This document shows positions 1 to 10,385 of a stretch of DNA of 64,000 nucleotides, in pieces. The notes below the pieces were generated by a model. It did no database searches. It had not been told where the DNA came from and was given only the letters and a program-made list of their open reading frames with translations. The first letter of the stretch is position 1. Each line of letters starts with the position of its first letter. A program made the translations under genes and the position numbers. This DNA comes from Gonatopus flavifemur (Eukaryota; Arthropoda; Insecta; Hymenoptera; Dryinidae): assembly GCA_018340375.1 (NCBI GenBank), contig JAFFJZ010000002.1, positions 46,334,001 through 46,398,000 on the forward strand, in the 5' to 3' direction.

Positions 1-490
1 AAGAAATGAGTCCGTGTCAGATGCGGAAGCATAAATGATGCCTTATATCAAAGGTTCGATATTCCTGGTTAACATTGGCTGCCGCCAAACTTTCACCAAA
101 TTACCGCCGAACGACATCAACAGTCCACAATGAGTTGCCACATATCATTGTGGCAAATCGAAATTCTCAAATTTAAGGTATGCTGAACGTCAATCAAATT
201 TCCACCAAAGTTCCAGTCAAGTATGACTCCAAACTTCTTCAAAGTTGTTGAACTTCGGGAATGTCTCATAGGACTAACTTCATACAGACTTCGGCAAGCC
301 AAACTTCGCACTGATTTGGCCCAAATGAAAAAATTTTTACACGGGATCATTGTCCGCACGTTCAGGATACTTTTGAAATCTAACTGAATGTAGGTTCAAT
401 TTTATGAAAACAAAAAAGCCATCACGGGCAACATACTACAAGAACTGGGTAATGTACTATTATGACAGTAAACTCCTATAAAATTGAGCC
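1..490. other. No gene recognised
   Basis: AT-rich sequence in which I see no exon, transposon terminus or RNA gene. It ends at the TA that flanks the first inverted-repeat element. The short open frames here have no recognisable domain. Confidence 0.5.
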
Positions 491-492
491 TA

Positions 493-754
493 CACTGAGA
501 GAAAAAATTTCCGGGAACAATAAAATATTTAGTTGAGTAGTCGCCATAAAATATTTAATTGATTTGAATAAATTTTCATTGACTCGATTAAATATTTATT
601 CAATCAAATAAATATTCAATATGCTAGAAAATATTTCATCAATGGAAACAGTTATTTAATTGAGTCAATGAAAGTTTATTCAAATCAATTAAGTATTTTA
701 TGGCGACTATTCAACTAAATATTTCATTGTTCTCGGAAATTTTTTCTCTCAGTG
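493..754. mobile_element. MITE, CACTGAGAG family, near-perfect hairpin
   Basis: Two arms of about 110 bp are inverted copies of each other: the left begins CACTGAGAGAAAAAATTTCC and the right ends with its near complement, CTCTCAGTG. Both arms hold the block around TATTTAGTTGA and GTCGCCATAAAATA. A TA dinucleotide lies on each side (491-492 and 755-756) and reads as the target duplication. There is no coding capacity. The CACTG terminus with a 2-bp duplication suggests a CACTA/EnSpm-type origin; Tc1/mariner is the alternative. Confidence 0.85.
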
Positions 755-989
755 TACGTTCAGTTAGATTATATAGATTAGATAGAACTTTTTACAGTAA
801 ATTTTTTCTCCAATTGAAATTCTTTTCGTTTCATGTTCCTCAGATGATCACGATATTGTTTACCGTATGAGATTTAGGTCACTTTGTTTTATGCAGCATC
901 TTCTTTGTACATCAATATGTTTTTGAATCAGTTTTTGAAGTGACAATAAATATTCTAGTAAGAAGTCCTAAAATTTCCCTTGTTTTTCT

Positions 990-1524
990 ACACTGAGAGC
1001 AGTGCCGTCTTTCTGCATAGGCTTTGTACGCTCGGGCCTAGGGCCCCACGCTGATGGGGGCCCCCGACTCCTTGAATCACAATTTTCTTTTAATTCTACA
1101 AGATTTTTGATAATAAAAAAAGTAAAACATAAGCTATGGATATTCAAATTGCACAGCCAAACGAACACATTGATATATTCATAATTGATTAAAATTTCCA
1201 AACAGATATTACTATATTTAAGTTAAAAAATTCTCTTACATGGGTCCCCAAGCATTCTGAGCCTAGGTCCCCTTAACTATAAAAGACGGCACTGACTGAG
1301 AGAAATTTTTATAGTTTCTGTAACTAAAACATTTCAAGTAAACAATCTTCATGAGAACTACTAAAAATTTGATTGATTCCACCAACAAAGTATAGTTGAT
1401 TCACTGCTCAATTGTATCAACTGTACTTTTTTGGATGAATTAATCAAATTTTCAGCGGCTTCTACTAAGAATATTTAGTTGAGATATCTTAGTTATGGTG
1501 ACCATAGGAATATCTCTCAGTGCA
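990..1524. mobile_element. MITE, CACTGAGAG family, split by a hAT-like insertion
   Basis: The left terminus (TACACTGAGAG, about 989-999) is cut after its first bases by the 1000-1294 element and resumes at 1303 with AAATTTTTATAG. The right terminus ends CTCTCAGTG at about 1514-1522. The arms share inverted blocks such as AAAATTTGATTGATTC with GAATTAATCAAATTTT. It belongs to the same family as the element at 493-754 and is non-coding. It is older than the element inside it. Confidence 0.75.
1000..1294. mobile_element. hAT-like non-autonomous element with 8-bp duplication
   Basis: The termini are CAGTGCCGTCTTT and AAAGACGGCACTG. They are bounded by an exact 8-bp direct repeat, ACTGAGAG, at 992-999 and 1295-1302. 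Subterminal GGGCCTAGG-type blocks also face each other (1035-1050 and 1257-1272). A CAG...CTG terminus with an 8-bp duplication is the classical hAT signature; assignment to hAT is an inference because no transposase is present. The duplicated target is the terminus of the surrounding CACTGAGAG MITE. Confidence 0.85.
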
Positions 1525-1525
1525 T

Positions 1526-3183
1526 GTTCTAATGGAAATGCTTTCTCAACTGACCCCAACAAAACAATCTTCATTCAACACCAATTTTATAAATCGATAT
1601 TTTTTGCGAATCAAATATGTCGTAGAGTCACGCGATGAATCATAAAACAATCATTGAGAGCATATTCAAATATTCTTAAAGAATTACACTTTGTTGCAGA
1701 CGTTTGTCATTTTATATCAGCACGTAACGAAAGATATGAAGTAATTAGTTCACTTTATCTTACGAAAATGAGAAAAACAAATGTGGAACAAAAAAATAAT
1801 TGGAACATATTGAAAAAGACGTAAAGTTACCATGGAATCTACTTTGTTTAAAGTATGAATGCGTATAACTGGTGTGAAGGATTTATTAACAATGAGATGA
1901 TAATTGATAAATCTCTTTTTTTTTTCATTTGACAAGAACATTCGAAATTTGAATGAAGTTTAGTGGAGTGTTGTGTTTTTGATTAGTATGGTATCAAGAA
2001 CGTTTGAATCGAAAATTGTTGCAAATATCCGTAAATTCATTGAATCTGACAATTATCATTTCCCGAAGTGTTTAAAAAGCATCATACATGATATTCAGTG
2101 GATTCTGAAACTGAGATTCATTTATAGAAGAATTTATAATATAGTTGAGTAATGTATAGAAAGAAAAATGCTGTGTCAGGTGTGTTAATAAGTTTATAAA
2201 GCTTCATTGAAACGAATAAACATACTCGTTTGAAATAAATATTCATTTCGTCGATCTACCTTTATGTTTATCGAATAAAAATGAGTTCTTCTATTAGCTT
2301 TTCTTTGACCGGAGACTGGAAGTTTCCATTCGCACTGGAATTTCGTAAATTGCACTGATAAAATGTTCCTCGCCACTGATGAGCGTTTTATAGGAACAAG
2401 AACATTTTATAGTGTTAATTCGTAGTCGAAGAGGCTGTTTTTTATTCCTTCTTGTACTTACCGATATTCGTGACATGTATGATCAAATAGTACAATAATC
2501 TGGCACCGTTGGGACTTGGACCATGACGAATTCACGAATGCTGACAGCACCATTCAATGCCGATTGTTAATTTTTATAAAATTCGGAAACATAGAGGAGA
2601 ACTGTGTATTCATAAGGTTGTCGATAATCAGTTTTACGTCTGTTGGTATATTTGTTGCATTGGAATTCTTGACATGGATCATAATCGTGTGAGAATCGAT
2701 CACTATACGGAAAAAAAAAGAATTGTGGATTTCTTTATGTTATGTAACAACGGTTTCGAGGCCCTAAATTGTGAATTTCACAAGTTCATTGTCTTCATTA
2801 CGGTTTTTATTATACCGAGAGTGAAGGAGGAAGAAAAATTGCAGTTTTTAACCGTAAATTCAAGTAGTTCTATTATCTCATGAATATTGTTACATTATAT
2901 ATTTTGTGAAGTTTTTCGTTATCGCACTGTGTAGTCAATTTTTACAATTTTCTTTTTTCTATGTACTTTGAGATTGTAATTTATTGAGATGAAATACAGT
3001 TTCAATCGAGTCAACTCGAAATCCCTGTTCAATATTGACCCAAGAAATCTGCAAATCTGTTAATTTTGCAATTTTTTGTGTTGGTTTTCAACATTGATTT
3101 TGAGAAAACCGTTTTTAGAACAAAATGTACTGACTGTAAGGAATTTCTTTGTGGGCTGACAAAAAAAATTTGGCAGTTTTTTG
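1526..3183. other. No gene recognised
   Basis: AT-rich. A 108-codon open frame at 2557-2883 (+) has no recognisable motif and no splice or promoter context that I can support. Paired microsatellites and MITE termini are absent here. Confidence 0.45.
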
Positions 3184-3740
3184 CACTGAGAGAAGAACGA
3201 TTTGGAAGGTCGATAAATAGTAATATACTTGTTCGATAAATCCAAAAAAGACTGAACTTTCAGCGATGTTTTATGAAATTTCAAGAAGGGTTACTGAAAT
3301 TTTGCTTCACAGCACTCAGTGTTCTTCAATCGGGAATATTGTATTATACACGCAGAAAAATATATTTTTAAAAGTCCCATAATTTATTGAGAATCAGCGC
3401 CAGTCTGGAATGAATGAAATTATTTAACTGAATATAGCTTCAAAAGTACCATAATTTCTTGTAGAGATACATCTAATTATGGGAGTTTTTAAAAGTAAAT
3501 TCAAGTCAAAACTCTATCTGTCACAGACTGGCGCTGATCCTCAATAAATGATGGGACTTTTCAACACATCTGTTTTCTGCGTGTATGAGAACGATTGGGG
3601 AAAATTGAATAATGGAAAGCGAAATTTCAGTAACGTTTCTTGAAATTTCATGAAACATCGCTGAAAGTTCAGTGATATTCAGATTTATCGATCAAATATA
3701 ACACTATTTACCGAACCTCCAAATTGCTCTTTTCTCAGTG
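3184..3740. mobile_element. MITE, CACTGAGAGAAG family, carrying a nested MITE
   Basis: The left arm runs from CACTGAGAGAAGAACGATTT through GGTCGATAAATAG to TTTCAGCGATGTTT and TGAAATTTCAAGAA. The right arm holds the inverse of each block in reverse order and ends CTTTTCTCAGTG. Arms are about 125 bp. The flanks are TG on the left and TA on the right (3741-3742). The centre is occupied by the separate element at 3349-3583. Confidence 0.8.
3349..3583. mobile_element. MITE, CACGCAGAAAA family, nested
   Basis: The termini are CACGCAGAAAA and TTTTCTGCGTG, flanked by TA at 3347-3348 and 3584-3585. Inverted arms share AAAAGTCCCAT, ATTTATTGAG and ATCAGCGCCAGTCTG. It lies inside the element at 3184-3740 and so inserted after it. 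The AAAAGTCCCATAAT block recurs in the small palindrome at 45200-45290, so the two may share an ancestor. Confidence 0.8.
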
Positions 3741-3742
3741 TA

Positions 3743-5516
3743 CACAAACATTTCTTTTAGTGGATTTTCAAACAAACTTTGAAGAAAATCAAAAGTTTTG
3801 GTCAACTAACATAAATGTTTGATTTTCTCCAAATTTTGTTCTGTCAAATTCACTAGAGGGAACGTTTTTTGTGCAAAACTTCCAAACTTTTTTTTGTGAA
3901 TACATAAAGAAATGTTCAAATGTTGTAACTGTGCGTATGGTATTCGAAAATCAACAAAATTTCACTGTGAACCTTCTAAAATATGAATAATATCAAAGGA
4001 CGAAAGAAACAATGTTTCTCAATGCTTTTGGAATTTCTATGATTCATTGATACGTCAAATTATGTATTGGATTTCCCACATCATCGAACAACTGGCATTT
4101 CACAAAATTTCACACAGCTTTGTGCGATATTTTGGTTATCCGTGTGACAATTTCTCCGCGTAGACTTTCATTTTTTTCCCCAAGGATTTGGATTTTAGTC
4201 ATATTCAATTCGCTTCCTTTTATCATAGATGATAATCATTTATGTATATTATTCAAACAAAAAAAAGTGTTAAGAAAATTTGGAATTTTCTCGTCTGTCA
4301 TCCTAATTTTTCGAAGAAAGAGAATGAGAAAGAAAGAGAGAGAGAGAGAGAGATTATAACAAAAGTGAAACAGTAGAGGATGAAGAAGGAGAAGACGAGG
4401 AAGATAACGTTACGGAAAGATAACTCAAGTGTTGAGCTCTCATTGAAAGTCATTTAATCTTTCTCTTCGTTCTAGTCATCAACGTTAATCATGTTAAACA
4501 AGGAACAACTCTTCAGCATCCAGCAAAGTCATTAACTCAGTGGCTGTCGTGGAAGTTTCGAGACGCTCGACCCGGCTTCTTCTTATTCTTCTTCTTCTGC
4601 TGCTGCTTCTTTTTGATCGGATTCATTGTCATCGTGTGAAGTACCCATGTATGCAACACACACGCTTTATGCATCGAATACAATCTACGAATATCCTGTC
4701 AGCGTTTCTTATGCACTACTCAAATTCATCTTCAAATAGACATCTTTGCTTTTTATTACCTTTTTATGGTTCACTTGTCTTACTTCGAGTTGTTTAATAT
4801 AAAAAAGATTTGAATTTAAAATACGAAATTGAAATTTTGTATAAGTATCTATAATTACGATAAAATAATAATAGTTTTTGAGTTAATTATGTCTTTAAAT
4901 GTTATGAGGAAGATGAAGGTAAACGATGCTACTGAAATAGGGAATTAGTTTATGATCATACGAACAACAAGAAGGAATTACTGATGGAGCGAAAGTTCTT
5001 GCTGATACAATACAATTTATTGAGAAATGATATGCCGTGAAACTGACGCAACTGGATCACGCCACAACAGGTGAACCAATGATTTTTAAGAAGAGTAGGT
5101 AAAGAATTTTCGTGAGTGTTGATAATGGTATTGTTTGTTAACCCCAATTCACCGTTGATTTCTTGACAAATTTTCGTTTCTTCTTCTTAGAGTTTGGAAA
5201 TTTTACACCGGGCCTTGTAGAAAGTAGGGGGGGGGGGGGGGAGAGGAATTGTACAGTATTGACTCGATGCTTTATACGTTGGATCTTCATTGAAAGATTA
5301 ACATCAAGCTTTGAAGAAAAGTTCCAAACAGAGATTGAGATATTGCTTCCTCGTTGAAAGATGTTGAGAATAGGACTGGACTCGACACTCCCGAATAAAA
5401 CCAACAAAACTCAATTTTACCACTTCTAATGCAAAATTCGTTGGGTCAATGTACAAATATTGGAAGAATGAAATGGGAGAAAATTTTTGAAAATTTGTTT
5501 TCAATTTTGAACACTG
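3743..5516. repeat. Low-complexity stretch: (AG)n, CTT/CTG triplets, poly-G
   Basis: No gene recognised. A GA/AG microsatellite occupies about 4332-4353, imperfect CTT and CTG triplets about 4577-4612, and a run of 15 G at 5227-5241. The triplets create a leucine-rich open frame at 4540-4797 (+) that looks like a signal peptide but has no domain behind it; I treat it as a by-product of the repeat. Confidence 0.6.
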
Positions 5517-5962
5517 CACGGAGAAAAATGCAGGTCGAAAATATAGTAATCTTCAATAAAAATTTGAGAATATTTCTTAAAATCTGAGAATTTTTCTTAA
5601 ATGCATGATAAAGACAAAACGGTCCACTTTTTTGTGGAATTGTATTCGAAAAACACTGGAAAATTATCAATACCTAATAAAGAATAGAGAAACGTATGAA
5701 CTTTTCAAAAGTCGCATACGAAATTTCACAAAGTGAATTGTAGGATATTGTTATTTTGTTACTATTTTTGTGAAATTTCGTGCGCGGCTTTTGGAAGGTT
5801 AATATGTTTTTCTATTCTTCATTAAGTATTGATAATTTTCCATTGTTTTTCGAATAAAATTCCAGAAAAAGTGGACCGTTTTGTCTTTATTTTGTGTAAG
5901 AAATATTCTCAAATTTTTATTAAAGATTATTATATTTTCCACCTTCATTTTCCTTCTCCGTG
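5517..5962. mobile_element. MITE, CACGGAGAAAAATGCAG family, copy 1
   Basis: A 446-bp foldback. The left end is CACGGAGAAAAATGCAGG and the right end TTCTCCGTG, followed by TA. Arm blocks include AAAACGGTCCAC with its inverse GTGGACCGTTTTG, and AATTATCAATACCTAATAAA with TTAAGTATTGATAATTTTCC. A second copy lies at 61679-62064. The right terminus runs straight into another MITE (5963-6156). Confidence 0.8.
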
Positions 5963-6156
5963 TAGTTAAATTTATTATGTGATTATTGTGCCCGAGGAAC
6001 AGACTGACTTTCCAATGGCATTTACTGTAAAACATAGTGAATTTGATCATGTTTCTATTCTATTGTCTCGTCATAGTAAATTTCATCGTAAGTTCAGTCT
6101 GTTCCTCGACTACAGAGTCCCATAGTAAATTGAACTATAAATTTTTCTCCTTGTAA
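5963..6156. mobile_element. MITE, TAGTTAAATTTACTATG family, copy 1 (left end missing)
   Basis: Inverted arms share GAGGAACAGACTGA and TCAGTCTGTTCCTCG, with CATAGTAAATTGAACTATAAATTT at the right end. The complete copy at 57101-57321 begins CACGGAGAGAAATTTGTAG, but here that terminus is replaced by the end of the 5517-5962 element. This suggests insertion of the 446-bp element into this one's terminus, or recombination between similar termini. Confidence 0.65.
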
Positions 6157-6858
6157 GGTTTATTCAAAACTGTCGCAGCTTTGTCTTGTCTTGTCTTGGT
6201 CTTGAGTGGAAAAAAGTTGCTTTATGTCCTGGATGCATTCAATATCAGCCTCTCAAATATGTTATTCCTAACTACCAAATGCCCACACTTGACTTGATGT
6301 AGAAATTTGCCTTCGAAGAGCGTAAAATTGAATGATACCTACGATTTTTGAATTTTGCTCAAGAGTCTCGAGTCTACCTCTAGACGAGAAGCTTTGTCAT
6401 GGTTATCTTTGAACGAGACCAGAAGGAAAGGGAAATATTTGGAAATTTCTGACACCAAAATGTTCCTTAGAACTCAAGGAACAATATTGCTCTCGTGTCT
6501 GCCTGTTTGTTTACCTGTTTGTCTAGTTATGAGGTGTCGGTACTGAACGACTCTGAAGTTCCTTTATTATTTCTGATCTGAATCTTAATATTTTTCCAAA
6601 CTAATGGTGATTGAAGCACTTGTATAACTTGTAGACAAAAAATGTACTATCCGGAGGGATACCATTCATCTTAACAAAACGAACCGAGAATCCACAATTA
6701 TCTTCTGACAATCGTGTTATGATAAAATCTTCAACGTCGTCAAACTGCTCCACTAACAAATGGAGAATGTTATTGTTAATATATTCGAATTATGTTTGGG
6801 TTTACCACAAAATCATAAAACACACATTCGTACATTATTCCCTCCTGTTGGTTTATTC
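6157..6858. other. No gene recognised; short TTGTC microsatellite
   Basis: A pentamer repeat (TTGTC/CTTGT) lies at about 6180-6203. The remainder is unique AT-rich sequence ending at the 9-bp duplication of the large foldback element. Confidence 0.5.
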
Positions 6859-6867
6859 CGTTATTTC
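6859..6867. repeat. 9-bp target duplication, left copy
   Basis: CGTTATTTC. The identical 9-mer at 9381-9389 follows the right end of the foldback element. Confidence 0.85.
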
Positions 6868-9380
6868 ACGTCCATTCCGCTGGAACAGCCAAATGAGCAC
6901 AATCCAATATGAACTATATGAGAATTTTTCGCTTTTTTTTTTGCTAATTTTTTGCTATAATATCGAATTTTTTGCTCCGGTAGTTTTCGAGAAAATGAAG
7001 GTTGTGTCAGCGGAACAGTTCCGCTGGAACAACCATTGATATAGGGGGCATGAAATGGTAAAAGGAATGCATAGGAATTATTCGCTTTTTATTTGCTCCA
7101 AGAATATGCTAGATTAATCTCATTTAAACCCAAGGATAAGGGAATAACAGATATTCGTGAGGAAAATGGAATACTTGGATATTGGGACGGAGCGATATCG
7201 TCATAGGAGAGAAGATTTCTTGGGGACTTTGGCATTGTAGATCATACGTCAGGGAGACAGCTGTGCATACTAATCGAGGTGTGGACGAGTATAAAGTGTA
7301 GAAAGAAATTGGAATTTGAAAGTATGAATTATGCTGGAAATCTATACTTGTGAAATATTCACAAAATGTGAAATATTCGCGATTTTCTAATCACACTTTC
7401 TTTTCAGAGTCAAGGAGACGGTTTTGCCTGAGGTATGAATCGGAATAGTTGCGGTAAACCTCAAACGATAAGGTGAGTACCAGCAAAAAAATCCAGGATG
7501 GTATCGAGCAGAGCAAAAAAATCGAGGGTCGCTGGAAGTTTCGAATATTCGCGATTTTTTCGTCAAACTTTGGTTTTCTGGAACCAAGCCACGTTTTTCC
7601 CTCATATAAGCATCAGAATACTCGAACCACAACCCCTACGACCAGGTGATAATCAGCAAAAAAATCCAGGACAATGTAGAGCAGAGCGAAAAAATCGAGG
7701 GTCGCTGGAAATGTCCAATATTCGCGATTTTCTCATCAAACTTTAGTTTCCGGAGTTTAGATGCCGTTTTCGCTTCATGTATCATCCGGAATAGTTGTAG
7801 TACACCTCCAAAAATGAGGTGAGAACCAGCAAAAAAATCCAGGATGGTTTAGAGCAGAGCAAAAACTCGAGGGTCGCTGGAAGTCTCGAATACTCGCGAT
7901 TTTTTCGTCAAACTTTGGTTTTCTGGAACCAAGCCACGTTTTTCCCTCATATAAGCATCAGAATAGTTGCACCACGAGCCCTACGACCAGGTGATGAGAA
8001 AATCGCGAATATTGGACATTTCCAGCGACCCTCGATTTTTTTGCTCTGCTCTACACTGTCCTGGATTTTTTTGCTGATCATCACCTGGTCGTAGGGCTTG
8101 TGGTGCAACTATTCTGATGCTTATATGAGGGAAAAACGTGGCTTGATTCCAGAAAACCAAAGTTTGACGAAAAAATCGCGAGTATTCGAGACTTCCAGCG
8201 ACCCTGCATTTTTTTGCTCTGCTCGATACCATCCTGGATTTTTTTGCTGGTTCTCACCTCATTTTCGGAGGTGTACTACAACTATTCCGGATGATACATG
8301 AAGCGAAAACGGCATCTGGACTCCGGAAAACAAAGTTTGATGAGAAAATCGCGAATATTGGACATTTCCAGCGACCCTCGATTTTTTTGCTCTGCTCTAC
8401 ACTGTCCTGGATTTTTTTGCTGATTATCACCTGGTCGTAGGGGTTGTGGTTCGAGTATTCTGATGCTTATATGAGGGAAAAACGTGGCTTGGTTCCAGAA
8501 AACCAATGTTTGACGAAAAAATCGCGAATATTCGAAACTTCCAGCGACCCTCGATTTTTTTGCTCTGCTCGATACCTTCCTGGATTTTTTTGCTGGTTCT
8601 CACCTCATTTTTGGAGGTGTACTACAACTATTCCGGATGATACATGAAGCGAAAACGGCATCTGGACTCCGGAAAACAAAGTTTGATGAGAAAATCGCGA
8701 ATATTGGAGATTTCCAGCGAGCCTCGATTTTTTTGCTCTGCTCTAAACCATCCTGGATTTTTTTGCTGGTTCTCACCTTATCGTTTGAGGTTTACCGCAA
8801 CTATTCCGATTCATACCTCAGGCAAAACCGTCTCCTTGACTCCGAAAAAAAAGTGTGATTAGAAAATCGCGAATATTTCACATTTTGTGAATATTTCACA
8901 AGTATAGATTTCCAGCATAATTCATACTTTCAAATTCCAATTTCTTTCTACACTTTATACTCGTCCACACCTCGATTAGTATGCACAGCTGTCTCCCTGA
9001 CGTATGATCTACAATGCCAAAGTCCCCAAGAAATCTTCTCTCCTATGACGATATCGCTCCGTCCCAATATCCAAGTATTCCATTTTCCTCACGAATATCT
9101 GTTATTCCCTTATCCTTGGGTTTAAATGAGATTAATCTAGCATATTCTTGGAGCAAATAAAAAGCGAATAATTCCTATGCATTCCTTTTACCATTTCATG
9201 CCCCCTATATCAATGGTTGTTCCAGCGGAACTGTTCCGCTGACACAACCTTCATTTTCTCGAAAACTACCGGAGCGAAAAATTCGATATTATAGCAAAAA
9301 ATTAGCAAAAAAAAAGCGAAAAATTCTCATATAGTTCATATTGGATTGTGCTCATTTGGCTGTTCCAGCGGAATGGACGT
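6868..9380. mobile_element. Large foldback element with 173-bp internal repeats
   Basis: A 2513-bp palindromic element. Arms run 6868-7996 and 8078-9380 around an 81-bp loop. Its ends are ACGTCCATTCCGCTGG and CCAGCGGAATGGACGT, bounded by the 9-bp duplication CGTTATTTC. The outer ~510 bp of each arm are almost base-for-base inverted copies, with only a few differences visible to me. The inner part of each arm is a tandem array of 173-bp units. No transposase is present; the short frames across the array are by-products of the repeats. Long arms, internal tandem repeats and a 9-bp duplication resemble Drosophila FB elements, which are linked to MuDR-like transposases; that link is an inference here. 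An assembly-made palindrome is unlikely because the duplication flanks it and the arms differ by one unit. Confidence 0.85.
7377..8872. repeat. 173-bp tandem repeat array, in inverted orientation across the centre
   Basis: The shared anchor ATCGCGA recurs in the right arm at 8002, 8175, 8348, 8521, 8694 and 8866, spacings of 173, 173, 173, 173 and 172. In the left arm its complement TCGCGAT recurs at 7377, 7549, 7722 and 7894. Each unit holds two TTTTTTTGCT runs followed by CTGCTC or GG. Two unit types alternate: one contains CACCTGGTCGTAGGG and TTATATGAGGGAAAAACG, the other GGAGGTGTACTACAAC and GAAGCGAAAACGGCATCTGG. The outermost unit in each arm is a divergent form. Confidence 0.9.
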
Positions 9381-9389
9381 CGTTATTTC
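9381..9389. repeat. 9-bp target duplication, right copy
   Basis: CGTTATTTC, identical to 6859-6867 and directly abutting the GGACGT end of the foldback element. Confidence 0.85.
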
Positions 9390-9430
9390 GTCTATTTCAT
9401 TTGCCTCAGTTCTTTATTTGAAAGTGACTA

Positions 9431-9970
9431 CACTGTAAAAAATATTTGTGAATTTCCAAGAAGAACTAAATGGTGAAAAACTTATAGATTTGTAAATTTA
9501 CAGGTTATTTAGGAGTCCACAAGATTTTTTGTGGGTTTCCAAACAATTTTTGTAACTTTTCAAGAAATTTAATGAATTTACTGAAAAATGTTTGGTTAAA
9601 AAACTTGCAAACTTTTTTGGGAATTTGTGTTTACAATCTGCTCATGTTGAATCCATCGACTCGCAAGGGAATAGCTTGTCATTCAAACTGGACAAGTTCA
9701 GTTCTGGGACTTGACTCAGAGAAGTACTTGGATGGTACAATCAAATTCTATTGATAAATAGGAGCCGGCTAAACATTTTGTTGACATGTGAAAATAATAC
9801 GAATACAGCACCTAAAAAAAATTCATCCATATAATTTAGTTCCTCCACCAAAATAATTTTTATGCAACAATAACATTTTTGATAATCCATAGAATTGTTT
9901 TATTTATTCATTCAAAAGCAGGCAACCAAATATTTAGCCGGTCCGTAGTCGCTGATGTTTTTTTTCAGTG
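9431..9970. mobile_element. Possible decayed CACTG-type MITE
   Basis: The left edge reads TACACTGTAAAAAATATTTG and the right edge TTTTTTTTCAGTG, the terminal pattern of the CACTG family, but I could not follow paired arms between them. The interior has several imperfect AACTTTT and TTTTTGTGGG segments and no gene. Confidence 0.3.
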
Positions 9971-10163
9971 TTGATAAATCGATAGTATCGATTCTGTTGC
10001 TCTTTTAGATTTAGACAGTAAATTGCTAGGCTTCCTGTACGAGTAATCCATTACTTTAATTTCAAATTCAAGACTGAAACTCAAGTAGTTCAGTGATGCT
10101 TTCTTGAGTAAAAAAGTACTGAACAGCTCTCTAAATTTCTTGGAGTGAAAGTTCATTCCCAAA

Positions 10164-10385
10164 GAGTGAAAATACTGGAAGTCCAACAAGAGTGAGTTTT
10201 CACTTCATAAGAGTGAATTTTCACTTTCTTGGAATGAGGATTCACTCTTAAAAGAAGGTGAAATTTCACTCTTTAAACCGAGTTAAAACTTTACTCTGTT
10301 GAAGTGAGAATTCACTCTTATGGAGTGAAGAATGCCTCTTTAATAGTGGAATCTCACTTTTCCTGGCCTTGCAGTATTTTCACTC
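10164..10385. mobile_element. MITE, GAGTGAAAATACTG family
   Basis: The termini GAGTGAAAATACTG (10164-10177) and CAGTATTTTCACTC (10372-10385) are exact inverse complements over 14 bp. The interior is a string of GAGTGA and TCACTC motifs in both orientations (for example GAGTGAATTTTCACTTTC). No coding capacity and no clear target duplication. Confidence 0.7.

Noticed and set aside
2557..2883. 108-codon open frame
   Set aside because: No domain or recognisable motif, biased by local AT-rich sequence; no context that would make it a gene.
4540..4797. Open frame with a leucine run resembling a secreted peptide
   Set aside because: The leucines come from CTT/CTG triplet repeats; nothing downstream resembles a known mature protein and no exon boundaries are supported.
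5227..5241. Run of 15 G (and 13 G at 48580-48592) as regulatory quadruplexes
   Set aside because: Simple homopolymers of uncertain length in an assembly; no evidence of function.
7498..8862. Several 67-91-codon open frames with FFRQTLVFWNQATFF or ENQSLTKKSR wording on both strands
   Set aside because: They are read-throughs of the 173-bp tandem repeat in the foldback arms, appear on both strands as mirror images and have no start, splice or domain support.
6868..9380. CRISPR-like or satellite array proper
   Set aside because: The units are contiguous without spacers, inverted about a centre and confined between a 9-bp target duplication, as in a foldback transposon.
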